Assembly: GCA_022703115.1 (NCBI GenBank)
Contig: JAKLEK010000033.1
Location: 1 to 11,295, forward strand
Reading direction: 5' to 3'
From: Elusimicrobiota bacterium
Lineage (GTDB): Bacteria > Elusimicrobiota > Elusimicrobia > Elusimicrobiales > UBA9959
DNA length: 11,295 nucleotides
Positions 5,244 to 11,295 of the stretch are shown here, piece by piece. The notes beneath the pieces are model-generated. The model had not been told where the DNA came from. It saw nothing but the letters and a program-made list of their open reading frames with translations, and ran no database searches. Numbering within the stretch: position 1 is the first letter of the stretch; the number at the start of each line of letters is the position of its first letter. The position numbers and the translations under genes were made by a program.

Positions 5244-5985
5244 TCATCACATCGCGGACCATATCTGGACCTTTTTCCATCTCGGACCGCTCAATCTTCC
5301 ATTCTCCAAACACGTTCTAATGATGATCATCGCCGCGTCGCTGCTGGCCGCGGCGCTGCCGCTCCTCATCGCCAGCAGAATCCGCGCTCTTTCCCCGTTC
5401 AGGTCGATGGTGGAGATCATAGTCCTTTTTCTGCGCGACGAGGTCGTGGCTCCCAACCTCGGGGATAAGGCCGCCGCATATCTCCCCTATTTCTCCACGC
5501 TGTTCTTCTTCATACTGGCGATGAACCTGCTTGGCCTCGTCCCCTACGGCGCCAGCGCGACCGGCAATTTCGCCGTGACCGGCGGCCTGGCGCTGACCAC
5601 GTTCGCGCTGATAAATTTCGCCGGCATCAGGGAGCAGGGGCTGGTCGGCTATCTGGGGCATATCGTGCCGAAGGGCGTTCCGGTCTGGCTTTATCCTCTG
5701 CTGTTCCCGGTGGAGCTGATCGGCATGGTGACGAAGAGCTTCGCGCTGGCCATCCGTCTTTTCGCGAACATGATAGCCGGGCACATCGTCGTACTGTCCT
5801 TCATAAGCTTCATCTTCATCTTCGGCGGGATACATATCGCGCTGGGACTGGGGCTTGCCGCGCCGGTGTCGGTGCTGCTGGTCCTTTTCATAAGCCTGCT
5901 GGAGCTCTTCGTGGCTTTCCTGCAGGCCTACGTGTTCACTTTTCTGACGGCTATTTTTACCGGCGCGGCCATGCATCCGCATTGA
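5221..5985 (+). CDS. atpB: F1Fo ATP synthase subunit a
   Basis: The protein has 254 residues and is the stator half-channel subunit of Fo in the inner membrane, passing protons to the c-ring. About five or six hydrophobic helices are visible, with MNLLGLVPYG at 101-110. The essential arginine is Arg179 in ALAIRLFANMIAGH (E. coli Arg210 position). The last helix, LLELFVAFLQAYVFTFLTAIF, carries Gln235, matching the E. coli Gln252 position. His188 follows the Arg helix, where some families place the residue that partners helix 5. The start overlaps atpI by 23 bases and has only a weak AAGAAAAG before it, so translation is probably coupled. A 56-base gap with a good ribosome binding site separates it from atpE. 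Confidence 0.96.
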   Translation: MELKEILDHHIADHIWTFFHLGPLNLPFSKHVLMMIIAASLLAAALPLLIASRIRALSPFRSMVEIIVLFLRDEVVAPNLGDKAAAYLPYFSTLFFFILAMNLLGLVPYGASATGNFAVTGGLALTTFALINFAGIREQGLVGYLGHIVPKGVPVWLYPLLFPVELIGMVTKSFALAIRLFANMIAGHIVVLSFISFIFIFGGIHIALGLGLAAPVSVLLVLFISLLELFVAFLQAYVFTFLTAIFTGAAMHPH

Positions 5986-6041
5986 GGCGCCGTCGGCGGG
6001 GCGGAAAAGCGGGATTCTGAAATTACAACTGGAGGAACGAT

Positions 6042-6332
6042 ATGAACGACATGACGTTTTTAGGGCTCGGGTACCTCGGCGCCGGACTGGGAGCCGGTAT
6101 AACCCTGGTCGGGGCCGGGCTCGGCATCGGAAAACTGGCCGCCAGCGCCCTGGAGGGGACGGCGCGCCAGCCGGAAGCCGGCGGGACGCTGCGGACCACC
6201 ATGATCATAGCGGCGGCGCTGATCGAAGGCCTCGCGTTCTTCGCCCTGGTCATCTGCCTGCTCGCTCTCATGAACTTCGGCATGCCTAAGTCGGAACAGG
6301 CGCCGGCCGTCCAGGTCGAAGCGCAGAAATAA
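6042..6332 (+). CDS. atpE: F1Fo ATP synthase subunit c
   Basis: The protein has 96 residues with the two-helix hairpin of the rotor ring proteolipid. Helix 1 is Gly-rich (GAGLGAGITLVGAGLGIG, 13-30), the polar loop is ARQPEAGG (41-48), and helix 2 carries the ion-binding Glu62 in LIEGLAFFALVICLL. The residue after the Glu is Gly, and the position equivalent to the sodium ligand Gln of Ilyobacter-type rings is Ile29. The sodium-binding set is therefore absent and proton coupling is inferred. A hydrophilic tail of about 16 residues follows helix 2 (from MPKSEQ). GGAGG at 6031-6035, six bases before the ATG, is the strongest Shine-Dalgarno in the operon, which suits the high copy number of c. A strong stem-loop follows the gene. 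Confidence 0.96.
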   Translation: MNDMTFLGLGYLGAGLGAGITLVGAGLGIGKLAASALEGTARQPEAGGTLRTTMIIAAALIEGLAFFALVICLLALMNFGMPKSEQAPAVQVEAQK

Positions 6333-6347
6333 ACCGGCCGGAGCCAG

Positions 6348-6391
6348 GGGGCCGGAGCCGGGAGTCCGTTGATCTCCCGGCCGCCGGCCCC
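6348..6391 (+). promoter_or_regulatory. 16-pair stem-loop in the atpE-atpF intercistronic gap
   Basis: GGGGCCGG (6348-6355) pairs with CCGGCCCC (6384-6391), and GCCGGGAG (6357-6364) pairs with CTCCCGGC (6374-6381). There is a one-versus-two-base internal bulge and a nine-base loop. There is no T tract, so it is not a standard terminator. It could stabilise the upstream c-subunit message or slow transcription, adjusting subunit ratios; this is inference. The whole gap is 102 bases. Confidence 0.65.
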
Positions 6392-6434
6392 AGGCTGCGG
6401 GCCCGTCGGTGTCGGTCCTTATTGGAGCTGTACC

Positions 6435-6950
6435 ATGGAAGCGTTGATACGGCCGGAATTCGGCCTGATGTTCTGGACGATCCTCATTTTCACTTTGCTG
6501 GTCTTCGTGCTGTCCAAGACCGCCTGGAAGCCTTTGATGGAGGCCGTGGAGGCCAGGGAGCGTTCCATACGGCAGGACCGGGAAGGCGCGGAGCAGGCCC
6601 GGGCCGACGCCGAGCGGATAAAGGCCGAACTGGAGGCCGAACTGGCCTCCTTCAGGGCCGAGGCGGACCGCCGTCTCGAGGCGGCCTCGGCGGAAGGAAG
6701 CAGGGAGCGGGAGCTTATCCTGGAGGACGCGCGCCGTTCCGCGGCGCTGCTGATCGATAACGCCAGAAAAGAACTTATGGCCGGCAAGGACGCTCTGGAG
6801 AAGGAACTCAAGGGCAAGGTGAGCGAACTGGCCTTCCTGGCCGCGGAAAAGGTGCTGCTGAAGACCATAGACCGGAAAGCGAACAAGGACCTCGTGGACG
6901 GTTTCGTCAAGGAACTGGAGAACAAAGATCCCCGCTACAAACTGAACTGA
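6435..6950 (+). CDS. atpF: F1Fo ATP synthase subunit b
   Basis: The protein has 171 residues from the ATG at 6435, which has TTGGAG ending seven bases upstream. An upstream in-frame ATG (6369) would begin inside the intercistronic stem-loop and add a Pro/Gly/Cys-rich tail unlike subunit b. One N-terminal membrane helix (about 9-27, GLMFWTILIFTLLVFVLS) leads through TAWKPL into a long Ala/Glu/Arg-rich helix (about 35-120), typical of the dimeric peripheral stalk. The C-terminal part (KVSELAFLAAEKVLLKTID) binds delta. It anchors F1 to Fo so that rotor torque drives catalysis. A single b gene is present, with no b' paralogue. The stop overlaps the atpH start by one base (TGATG, 6948-6952). Confidence 0.95.
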   Translation: MEALIRPEFGLMFWTILIFTLLVFVLSKTAWKPLMEAVEARERSIRQDREGAEQARADAERIKAELEAELASFRAEADRRLEAASAEGSRERELILEDARRSAALLIDNARKELMAGKDALEKELKGKVSELAFLAAEKVLLKTIDRKANKDLVDGFVKELENKDPRYKLN

Positions 6951-7507
6951 TGAAAGCCGAGGACCGCATCTTATCCAAACGTTACGCCCGGGGTTATCTG
7001 GACCTGGCAGGCCGCTCTTTTTCCGCCCGGGAGGAGGCCGCGGCCGCTTCGGCTGTCAAGGACCTTGCCGCGGTGCGCGCCGCCATAGACGGGGCCATGC
7101 GGGCGCTGCTGCACCCGCTGGTGGGTTATAGTGAGAAGGACGGGATACTTTCCAGGCTGCTTACCGGGGAACTGGGGCGGTCGCGCGCGGCGGTCTTCAC
7201 CAGACTGCTGATACGGGAACACAGGTTCCACCTGCTGGACGCGGTGATAGAGGACTGCGGGGCGCTTTACGACCTTCACGCCGGGATAACGCCGGCGTCG
7301 GCGGTCTCAGGCCATCCGTTGGACGAAGCGGAGCTGCGCAGGATAAGCGGAGCTCTTTCGGCCGCTTCCGGAAGGAAGGTGCGCCTTACCGGCGCGGTTT
7401 CGGAAAAAGCCGTGGGCGGTGTCGAGATAAGGATGGGAGACCTGCTGATAGACGCCACGGTCAAAGGCAGGCTCGAAAGGCTTAAACGCCTTGTGCTGGC
7501 GGATTAA
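6950..7507 (+). CDS. atpH: F1Fo ATP synthase subunit delta (OSCP)
   Basis: The protein has 185 residues, normal for bacterial delta, which caps the F1 head and joins it to the b stalk. The N-terminal helical domain starts LSKRYARGYLDLA, like the usual A..YA.AL start of the family. The C-terminal signature GGVEIRMGDLLIDATVKGRL (155-174) matches the family pattern GG...R.GD..ID.S..GRL. It starts within the atpF stop codon and has no clear Shine-Dalgarno of its own, so translation is likely coupled. A 27-base gap follows to atpA. Confidence 0.94.
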   Translation: MKAEDRILSKRYARGYLDLAGRSFSAREEAAAASAVKDLAAVRAAIDGAMRALLHPLVGYSEKDGILSRLLTGELGRSRAAVFTRLLIREHRFHLLDAVIEDCGALYDLHAGITPASAVSGHPLDEAELRRISGALSAASGRKVRLTGAVSEKAVGGVEIRMGDLLIDATVKGRLERLKRLVLAD

Positions 7508-7534
7508 GGAACGGATCCAAAGAGGCTGAAACTC

Positions 7535-9058
7535 ATGATAAGACCAGAAGAGATCACCGATATCATCAAGAGCAGGATAAAGAATTTCGTTCCCGAGGCC
7601 GAACTTTCCGAGACCGGCCAGGTGCTCCAGGTGGGGGACGGCATCGCGCGGATCTACGGCCTTAACAACGCCGTTATCGGGGAACTGCTTGAGTTCGAAG
7701 GCGGAGTGACCGGCATGGTGCTGAACATCGAGCGCGAGAACGTCGGCGCCGTTGTGATGGGGCCGGACGCGCTCATAAAGGAAGGGGACAGGGTAAAAAG
7801 GACCAGCCGGGTCATGGACGTCCCGTTCGGGCCGGAGCTTATCGGCCGCGTGGTGGACCCGCTCGGCAACCCGATAGACGGGAAAGGGCCCATAAACGCG
7901 AAGAAAAGGCGGCCCGTCGAGATCATAGCTCCCGGCGTACTGGAGAGGCACCCGGTGAAGCAGGCCCTGCAGACCGGCATCAAGGCCATAGACTCGATGA
8001 TCCCGATAGGACGCGGACAGAGAGAGCTCATAATCGGCGACAGACAGACCGGCAAGACCGCCCTGGCGGTGGACACGATCCTGAACCAGAAATACGAGCC
8101 GGCGGCCACCCGCCCGATCTGCGTCTACGTCGCGGTGGGGCAGAAGGAATCCACGGTGGCCAGGGTGGCTAAAACCCTCTCCGACAACGGGGCGATGGAG
8201 TATTCGATAATAGTCTCCGCGTCGGCTTCCCAGCCGGCCTCGATGCTTTACCTTGCGCCATATTCCGGCTGCGCCATGGGAGAGGGCTTCCTGTGGGACG
8301 GACGCCACGTCCTGGTGGTTTACGACGACCTTTCCAAGCACGCCCAGGCGTACCGGCAGATGTCGCTGCTGCTGCGGCGGCCTCCGGGCCGGGAGGCGTA
8401 TCCCGGCGACGTGTTCTACCTGCACTCCAGGCTCCTGGAGCGCGCCTGCAAGCTTTCCGATAAGAACGGCGGCGGCTCGCTGACGGCCCTGCCCATAGTC
8501 GAGACCCAGGCCAACGACGTCACGGCCTATATCCCGACCAACGTCATATCCATAACGGACGGGCAGATCTATCTGGAATCGTCGCTGTTCCATTCCGGCA
8601 TACGCCCGGCCGTCAACGTCGGCATTTCCGTTTCGCGGGTGGGCGGCTCCGCCCAGATAAAGGCCATGCGCCAGGTCGCGGGCAAGCTGCGGATGGACCT
8701 GGCCCAGTACAACGAGCTGGCCGCTTTCGCGCAATTCGGTTCCGATCTGGACAAGGCCAGCACTGAACAGCTCAAACGCGGAGAGCGCATGGTGGAGCTG
8801 CTGAAGCAGGACCAGTACAGGCCCATCCCGGTGGCCGAACAGGTGCTCGCCCTTTTCGCGGGCGCCAGGGGCTATATCGACGACGTGGAGCTGCCGGTGG
8901 TCAAAAAATTCGAGGCCGGGCTGATCAGGTACGCGAAGGAGCGGCATCCGGAACTGCTGGCCGATATCGCGCGGAAGGGCGAGCTCGACGCGGAACTGGA
9001 GAAGCTGGCCGTAGAAGCTGTTGAGGGGTTCAAGCGTGAGTTCGGGAGGGGAAAATGA
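7535..9058 (+). CDS. atpA: F1Fo ATP synthase subunit alpha
   Basis: The protein has 507 residues, full length. Alpha alternates with beta in the F1 hexamer and carries non-catalytic nucleotide sites. Visible features are the N-terminal beta-barrel ([16 protein letters not shown]), the P-loop GDRQTGKT (168-175, Lys174), the central domain with [44 protein letters not shown], and the F1 signature [17 protein letters not shown]. The arginine finger in that signature is Arg368, which reaches into the catalytic site of beta. AGAGG (7521-7525) lies nine bases before the ATG. The stop overlaps the start of an epimerase gene (ATGA, 9055-9058), where atpG would normally come next. Confidence 0.97.
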   Translation: MIRPEEITDIIKSRIKNFVPEAELSETGQVLQVGDGIARIYGLNNAVIGELLEFEGGVTGMVLNIERENVGAVVMGPDALIKEGDRVKRTSRVMDVPFGPELIGRVVDPLGNPIDGKGPINAKKRRPVEIIAPGVLERHPVKQALQTGIKAIDSMIPIGRGQRELIIGDRQTGKTALAVDTILNQKYEPAATRPICVYVAVGQKESTVARVAKTLSDNGAMEYSIIVSASASQPASMLYLAPYSGCAMGEGFLWDGRHVLVVYDDLSKHAQAYRQMSLLLRRPPGREAYPGDVFYLHSRLLERACKLSDKNGGGSLTALPIVETQANDVTAYIPTNVISITDGQIYLESSLFHSGIRPAVNVGISVSRVGGSAQIKAMRQVAGKLRMDLAQYNELAAFAQFGSDLDKASTEQLKRGERMVELLKQDQYRPIPVAEQVLALFAGARGYIDDVELPVVKKFEAGLIRYAKERHPELLADIARKGELDAELEKLAVEAVEGFKREFGRGK

Positions 9059-9972
9059 GATATCTAGTCACCGGCGGGGCCGGGTTCATAGGCTCCAACC
9101 TGGCCTTCGCTCTTTGCGGCGAACGCAAGGCGGGGGTGGTGGTCCTGGACGATTTTTCTTCCGGGAACTTCAAGAACCTGATCGATTTCAAGGGCGACGT
9201 GGTCGCCGGGGACATCCTGGACCGGGACTGGTTCGATAAGGTCGGCCAGGTGGACGCGGTGTTCCACGAGGCCGCCATAACCGACACGACCGTGCACGAC
9301 CAGAAAAGGATGATGGACGTCAACGTGGAAGGTTTCAGGAACGTGCTCGGGTTCGCCCTGGAGAAAGGGATAAAAAGGGTCGTATACGCCTCCTCGGCCG
9401 GGGTTTACGGCAACGGCGAGTGTCCGATGAAGGAAGACCAGCGTCTGACGCCCGAGAACGTATACGGGTTCTCCAAGGCCATGATGGACAACGTGGCCGC
9501 CGCGTTCGCGGAGGCCCACCCGGAAGTGAAGCTGGTGGGGCTCAGGTACTTCAACGTGTACGGACCCCGCGAATACTACAAGGGCAGCGCCGCCAGCATG
9601 ATCTATCAGCTCTATCTGCAGATGAAGGCGGGCAAAAGGCCGCGGATCTTCAAGTTCGGCGAGCAGATGCGGGACTTCGTGTACGTCAAGGACATAGTCC
9701 GGGCGAACCTCGCTGCGCTGGACGCGGAGAAGTCCTGCGTGGTGAACGCGGCGACCGGCGCGCCGGAGAATTTCAACAAGGTCGTGGACTGCCTTAACAA
9801 GGCCATGGGCGCCGACCTCGCGCCGGAGTATTTCGACAACCCGTACGGGTTCTTCCAGCTGAAAACGCAGGCCGATCTGAGGCGCGCCAAGGCGGCCCTG
9901 AACTACAGGTCCGAGTGGAACCTCGAAAGGGGAATAGCCGATTACGTGAAGACGCTGGAAAATAAAGAATAG
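9055..9972 (+). CDS. HldD-like NAD(P)-dependent sugar-nucleotide epimerase inserted in the atp operon
   Basis: This is a 305-residue extended short-chain dehydrogenase. The N-terminal Rossmann motif is [10 protein letters not shown] (6-15), an acidic residue pair at 32-33 ends the second strand (suggesting NAD rather than NADP), and the catalytic set is Ser113/Ser114 in YASSAGVYG with Tyr137 and Lys141 in YGFSK. The stretches [19 protein letters not shown] (163-181), DFVYVKDI and TQADL closely resemble ADP-L-glycero-D-manno-heptose 6-epimerase (HldD/RfaD), which makes the heptose donor for the lipopolysaccharide core. A related UDP-hexose epimerase cannot be ruled out. Translation is coupled to atpA by the ATGA overlap, with GGGAGGGG just upstream. 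Base composition and codon use look like the neighbours, so recent foreign origin is not evident. No other envelope gene is in the window. Confidence 0.85.
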   Translation: MRYLVTGGAGFIGSNLAFALCGERKAGVVVLDDFSSGNFKNLIDFKGDVVAGDILDRDWFDKVGQVDAVFHEAAITDTTVHDQKRMMDVNVEGFRNVLGFALEKGIKRVVYASSAGVYGNGECPMKEDQRLTPENVYGFSKAMMDNVAAAFAEAHPEVKLVGLRYFNVYGPREYYKGSAASMIYQLYLQMKAGKRPRIFKFGEQMRDFVYVKDIVRANLAALDAEKSCVVNAATGAPENFNKVVDCLNKAMGADLAPEYFDNPYGFFQLKTQADLRRAKAALNYRSEWNLERGIADYVKTLENKE

Positions 9973-10010
9973 CGGCCGGGAAGTCGGGAGTCCGGGGTCG
10001 GGAGCCGGGT
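9973..10010 (+). repeat. Purine-rich imperfect repeat between the epimerase and atpG
   Basis: The 42-base gap carries two copies of GTCGGGAG (within about 9983-10004) and related GGAG-rich units. The run GGGAGTCCG also occurs in the atpE-atpF gap (6360-6368). One GGAG (10001-10004) lies ten bases before the atpG ATG and probably acts as its Shine-Dalgarno. Confidence 0.4.
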
Positions 10011-10014
10011 TTAT

Positions 10015-10914
10015 ATGGCATCGCTGCGCGATATACGCAAACACATCCATTCGGTGAAAAGCATCAGGCAGATCACCTACGCCATGAAGATGGTGGCCGC
10101 GGCGCGCATCAAGAAGGCGCAGACGGCCATACTCTCTTCCAGACCCTTCGCGGTGGAAATGGAGCATCTGATCTCGGACCTTAACGACGAGCTTTCCGGC
10201 TGCGGCGGGCTGTCCCCGGCCGCCGGCTCGCTTTTCTCCGAGAGGGGGGCGGCCGCCGGGGCGCGCGGCCTGGTGCTCGTAACCGCGGACAAGGGGTTGT
10301 GCGGGTCCTTCAATTCCAACCTGCTGAAAGCGGCCGCCGCCTGGCTCCGCGAGAACCGTGAGCGCAAGCTGCGCGTTATCTGCGTCGGGAAGAAGAGCCG
10401 GGATTTCATGAGGAGGCTGAAGGGCCTCGACCTGGAGATAGATTACGAGATGACGGGTATTTTTCCGAAGGCCGGCTACGCGCACGCGAACCTGCTGGCC
10501 CGGAACATCCTGGAGCTCTTCGCGCGGCCCGAGGTGGGCAGCGTGACCCTGATATACAACGAATTCAAGTCGGTGCTGGTGCAGAAGATAGTGCGTAACG
10601 AACTTCTGCCGCTGAAGCGCAACGCGCTCGCGGGCCGCGGTACAGCCCGGCTGCGGGATTTCGGTTTCGAGCCGGAGAAGGCCGCGCTGCTGAACGTGCT
10701 CCTTCCCAGGTATGTAAGCGCCCAGATGTACCGCGTGCTGCTGGAATCGCAGGCGGCGGAGCTGGCCGCGCGCATGAACGCGATGGAGGCCGCTTACAAG
10801 AACGCGGCCGAGCTGATAGACGGGCTGACGCTGAGGCTGAACAAGATGCGCCAGGCCATGATAACCACCGAATTGAACGAGATAGTGAGCGGCGCTGAGG
10901 CGCTGGGAGGCTAG
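10015..10914 (+). CDS. atpG: F1Fo ATP synthase subunit gamma
   Basis: The protein has 299 residues, near the usual 285-300. Gamma is the central rotor shaft: two long helices inside the alpha/beta hexamer and a foot on the c-ring. The N-terminal helix is recognisable from SLRDIRKHIHSVKSIRQITYAMKMVAAARIKKAQ. The central Rossmann-like part has VLVTADKGLCGSFNSN (about 93-108). The C-terminal helix carries the signature ARMNAMEAAYKNAAELIDGL and ends LNKMRQAMITTELNEIVSGAEAL. It follows the epimerase gene after 42 bases, and a 52-base gap separates it from atpD. Confidence 0.96.
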   Translation: MASLRDIRKHIHSVKSIRQITYAMKMVAAARIKKAQTAILSSRPFAVEMEHLISDLNDELSGCGGLSPAAGSLFSERGAAAGARGLVLVTADKGLCGSFNSNLLKAAAAWLRENRERKLRVICVGKKSRDFMRRLKGLDLEIDYEMTGIFPKAGYAHANLLARNILELFARPEVGSVTLIYNEFKSVLVQKIVRNELLPLKRNALAGRGTARLRDFGFEPEKAALLNVLLPRYVSAQMYRVLLESQAAELAARMNAMEAAYKNAAELIDGLTLRLNKMRQAMITTELNEIVSGAEALGG

Positions 10915-10966
10915 GCCTTCCCGCGGCCGGATCCGGAGCGTCCCCTTAGAACACCCAGGAGAATTT

Positions 10967-11295
10967 ATGAACATCGGAAAAATAGTCCAGATCATCGGCC
11001 CGGTCATAGACGTGGAGTTCGGGCAGGGCGGGCTGCCCGGCATACTGAACGCGCTGAAAATAAAGTTCAAGGACGAAGGGAAGGACGCCGTGCTTACGGC
11101 CGAGGTGGCGCAGCACCTGGGCGACAATACCGTGCGCGCCATAACCCTTGGCGCCACCACCGGCCTGAGCAAGGGGCTCGACGTGGAGGATACCGGCGCT
11201 CCGGTAATGGTGCCGGTCGGGGACGCGTGTCTTGGAAGGCTCGTGGACGTTCTCGGGGAGCCGAAGGACAAGTTCGGGCCGATAAAGACCGAGGA
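10967..11295 (+). CDS. atpD: F1Fo ATP synthase subunit beta, N-terminal part (truncated by window edge)
   Basis: The frame opens at ATG 10967, with AGGAG at 10957-10961, and stays open to the window end (109 codons). The start NIGKIVQIIGPVIDVEF is the typical beta-barrel opening of subunit beta, followed by LTAEVAQHLGDNTVRAITLGATTGL and VPVGDACLGRLVDVLGEP. Beta carries the catalytic ATP sites; its P-loop lies beyond the window. atpC (epsilon) would be expected next but cannot be seen. Confidence 0.96.
   Translation, partial: MNIGKIVQIIGPVIDVEFGQGGLPGILNALKIKFKDEGKDAVLTAEVAQHLGDNTVRAITLGATTGLSKGLDVEDTGAPVMVPVGDACLGRLVDVLGEPKDKFGPIKTE

Noticed and set aside
6369..6434. N-terminal extension of subunit b from the upstream ATG
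   Set aside because: The added residues are unlike subunit b, the ATG lies in the loop of the intercistronic hairpin, and a good Shine-Dalgarno serves the ATG at 6435.
7307..8947. 546-codon open frame on the - strand, antisense to atpH and atpA
   Set aside because: Same reasoning: it mirrors conserved atpA sequence and has no recognisable domain or start signal.
9064..11271. 735-codon open frame on the - strand, antisense to the epimerase, atpG and atpD
   Set aside because: It overlaps three unmistakable genes, is rich in Arg, His, Gly and Pro, and reads as the antisense shadow of GC-biased codons. No family motif is visible.
1..11295. CRISPR arrays, tRNA or rRNA genes
   Set aside because: No regularly spaced direct repeats, tRNA cloverleaf or rRNA-like sequence was seen on either strand by eye.

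Overview
The window is one GC-rich stretch of bacterial chromosome dominated by an F-type ATP synthase operon. The lineage cannot be fixed without a search. The gene set fits a Gram-negative, deep-branching lineage: ATP-dependent PEP carboxykinase, a free-standing SWIB-domain protein, a triple-receiver GGDEF regulator, and an HldD-like sugar-nucleotide epimerase that would normally serve lipopolysaccharide heptose. My low-confidence guess is Elusimicrobiota or a similar lineage.

Layout. Positions 1-124 hold the C-terminal end of a fold-type I PLP aminotransferase. Next on the + strand are pckA (183-1796) and a small SWIB-domain gene (1905-2165), which has its own promoter-like sequence, a strong Shine-Dalgarno and a clear intrinsic terminator (2193-2224). 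A convergent gene on the - strand (4307 or 4325 down to 2565) encodes three receiver domains and a GGDEF-family output domain. Divergent from it, the ATP synthase operon runs to the right edge: atpZ, atpI, atpB (a), atpE (c), atpF (b), atpH (delta), atpA (alpha), an HldD-like epimerase, atpG (gamma), and the first 109 codons of atpD (beta). The genes are tightly packed, with stop/start overlaps at atpZ/atpI, atpI/atpB, atpF/atpH and atpA/epimerase.

The most unusual content is non-coding. The only two long gaps (2225-2564 and 4326-4722) each contain a copy of the same roughly 245-base structured element, in opposite orientations, flanking the regulator gene. Both copies have the same module order: a 26-base end block, an AGCTA-type hairpin, TTGGAGCGG, a long stem arm, a GGCCGAG...AGCGCG core made of two imperfect repeats, a CACnGTGTG hairpin, the closing arm, and a GCGAACCC end. 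Loop and core sequences are conserved, while the long stem arms differ between copies yet still pair within each copy. That is the pattern expected of a selected nucleic-acid structure. I see no transposase.

Functionally, the operon supplies nearly a whole proton-type F1Fo ATP synthase, and the c subunit lacks the sodium ligands. The epimerase is translationally coupled to atpA and sits where atpG normally follows directly. Both promoters flanking the second element have an extended -10 of the form TGnTAGAAT placed only 6-8 bases from an ATG, which suggests leaderless or nearly leaderless transcripts.
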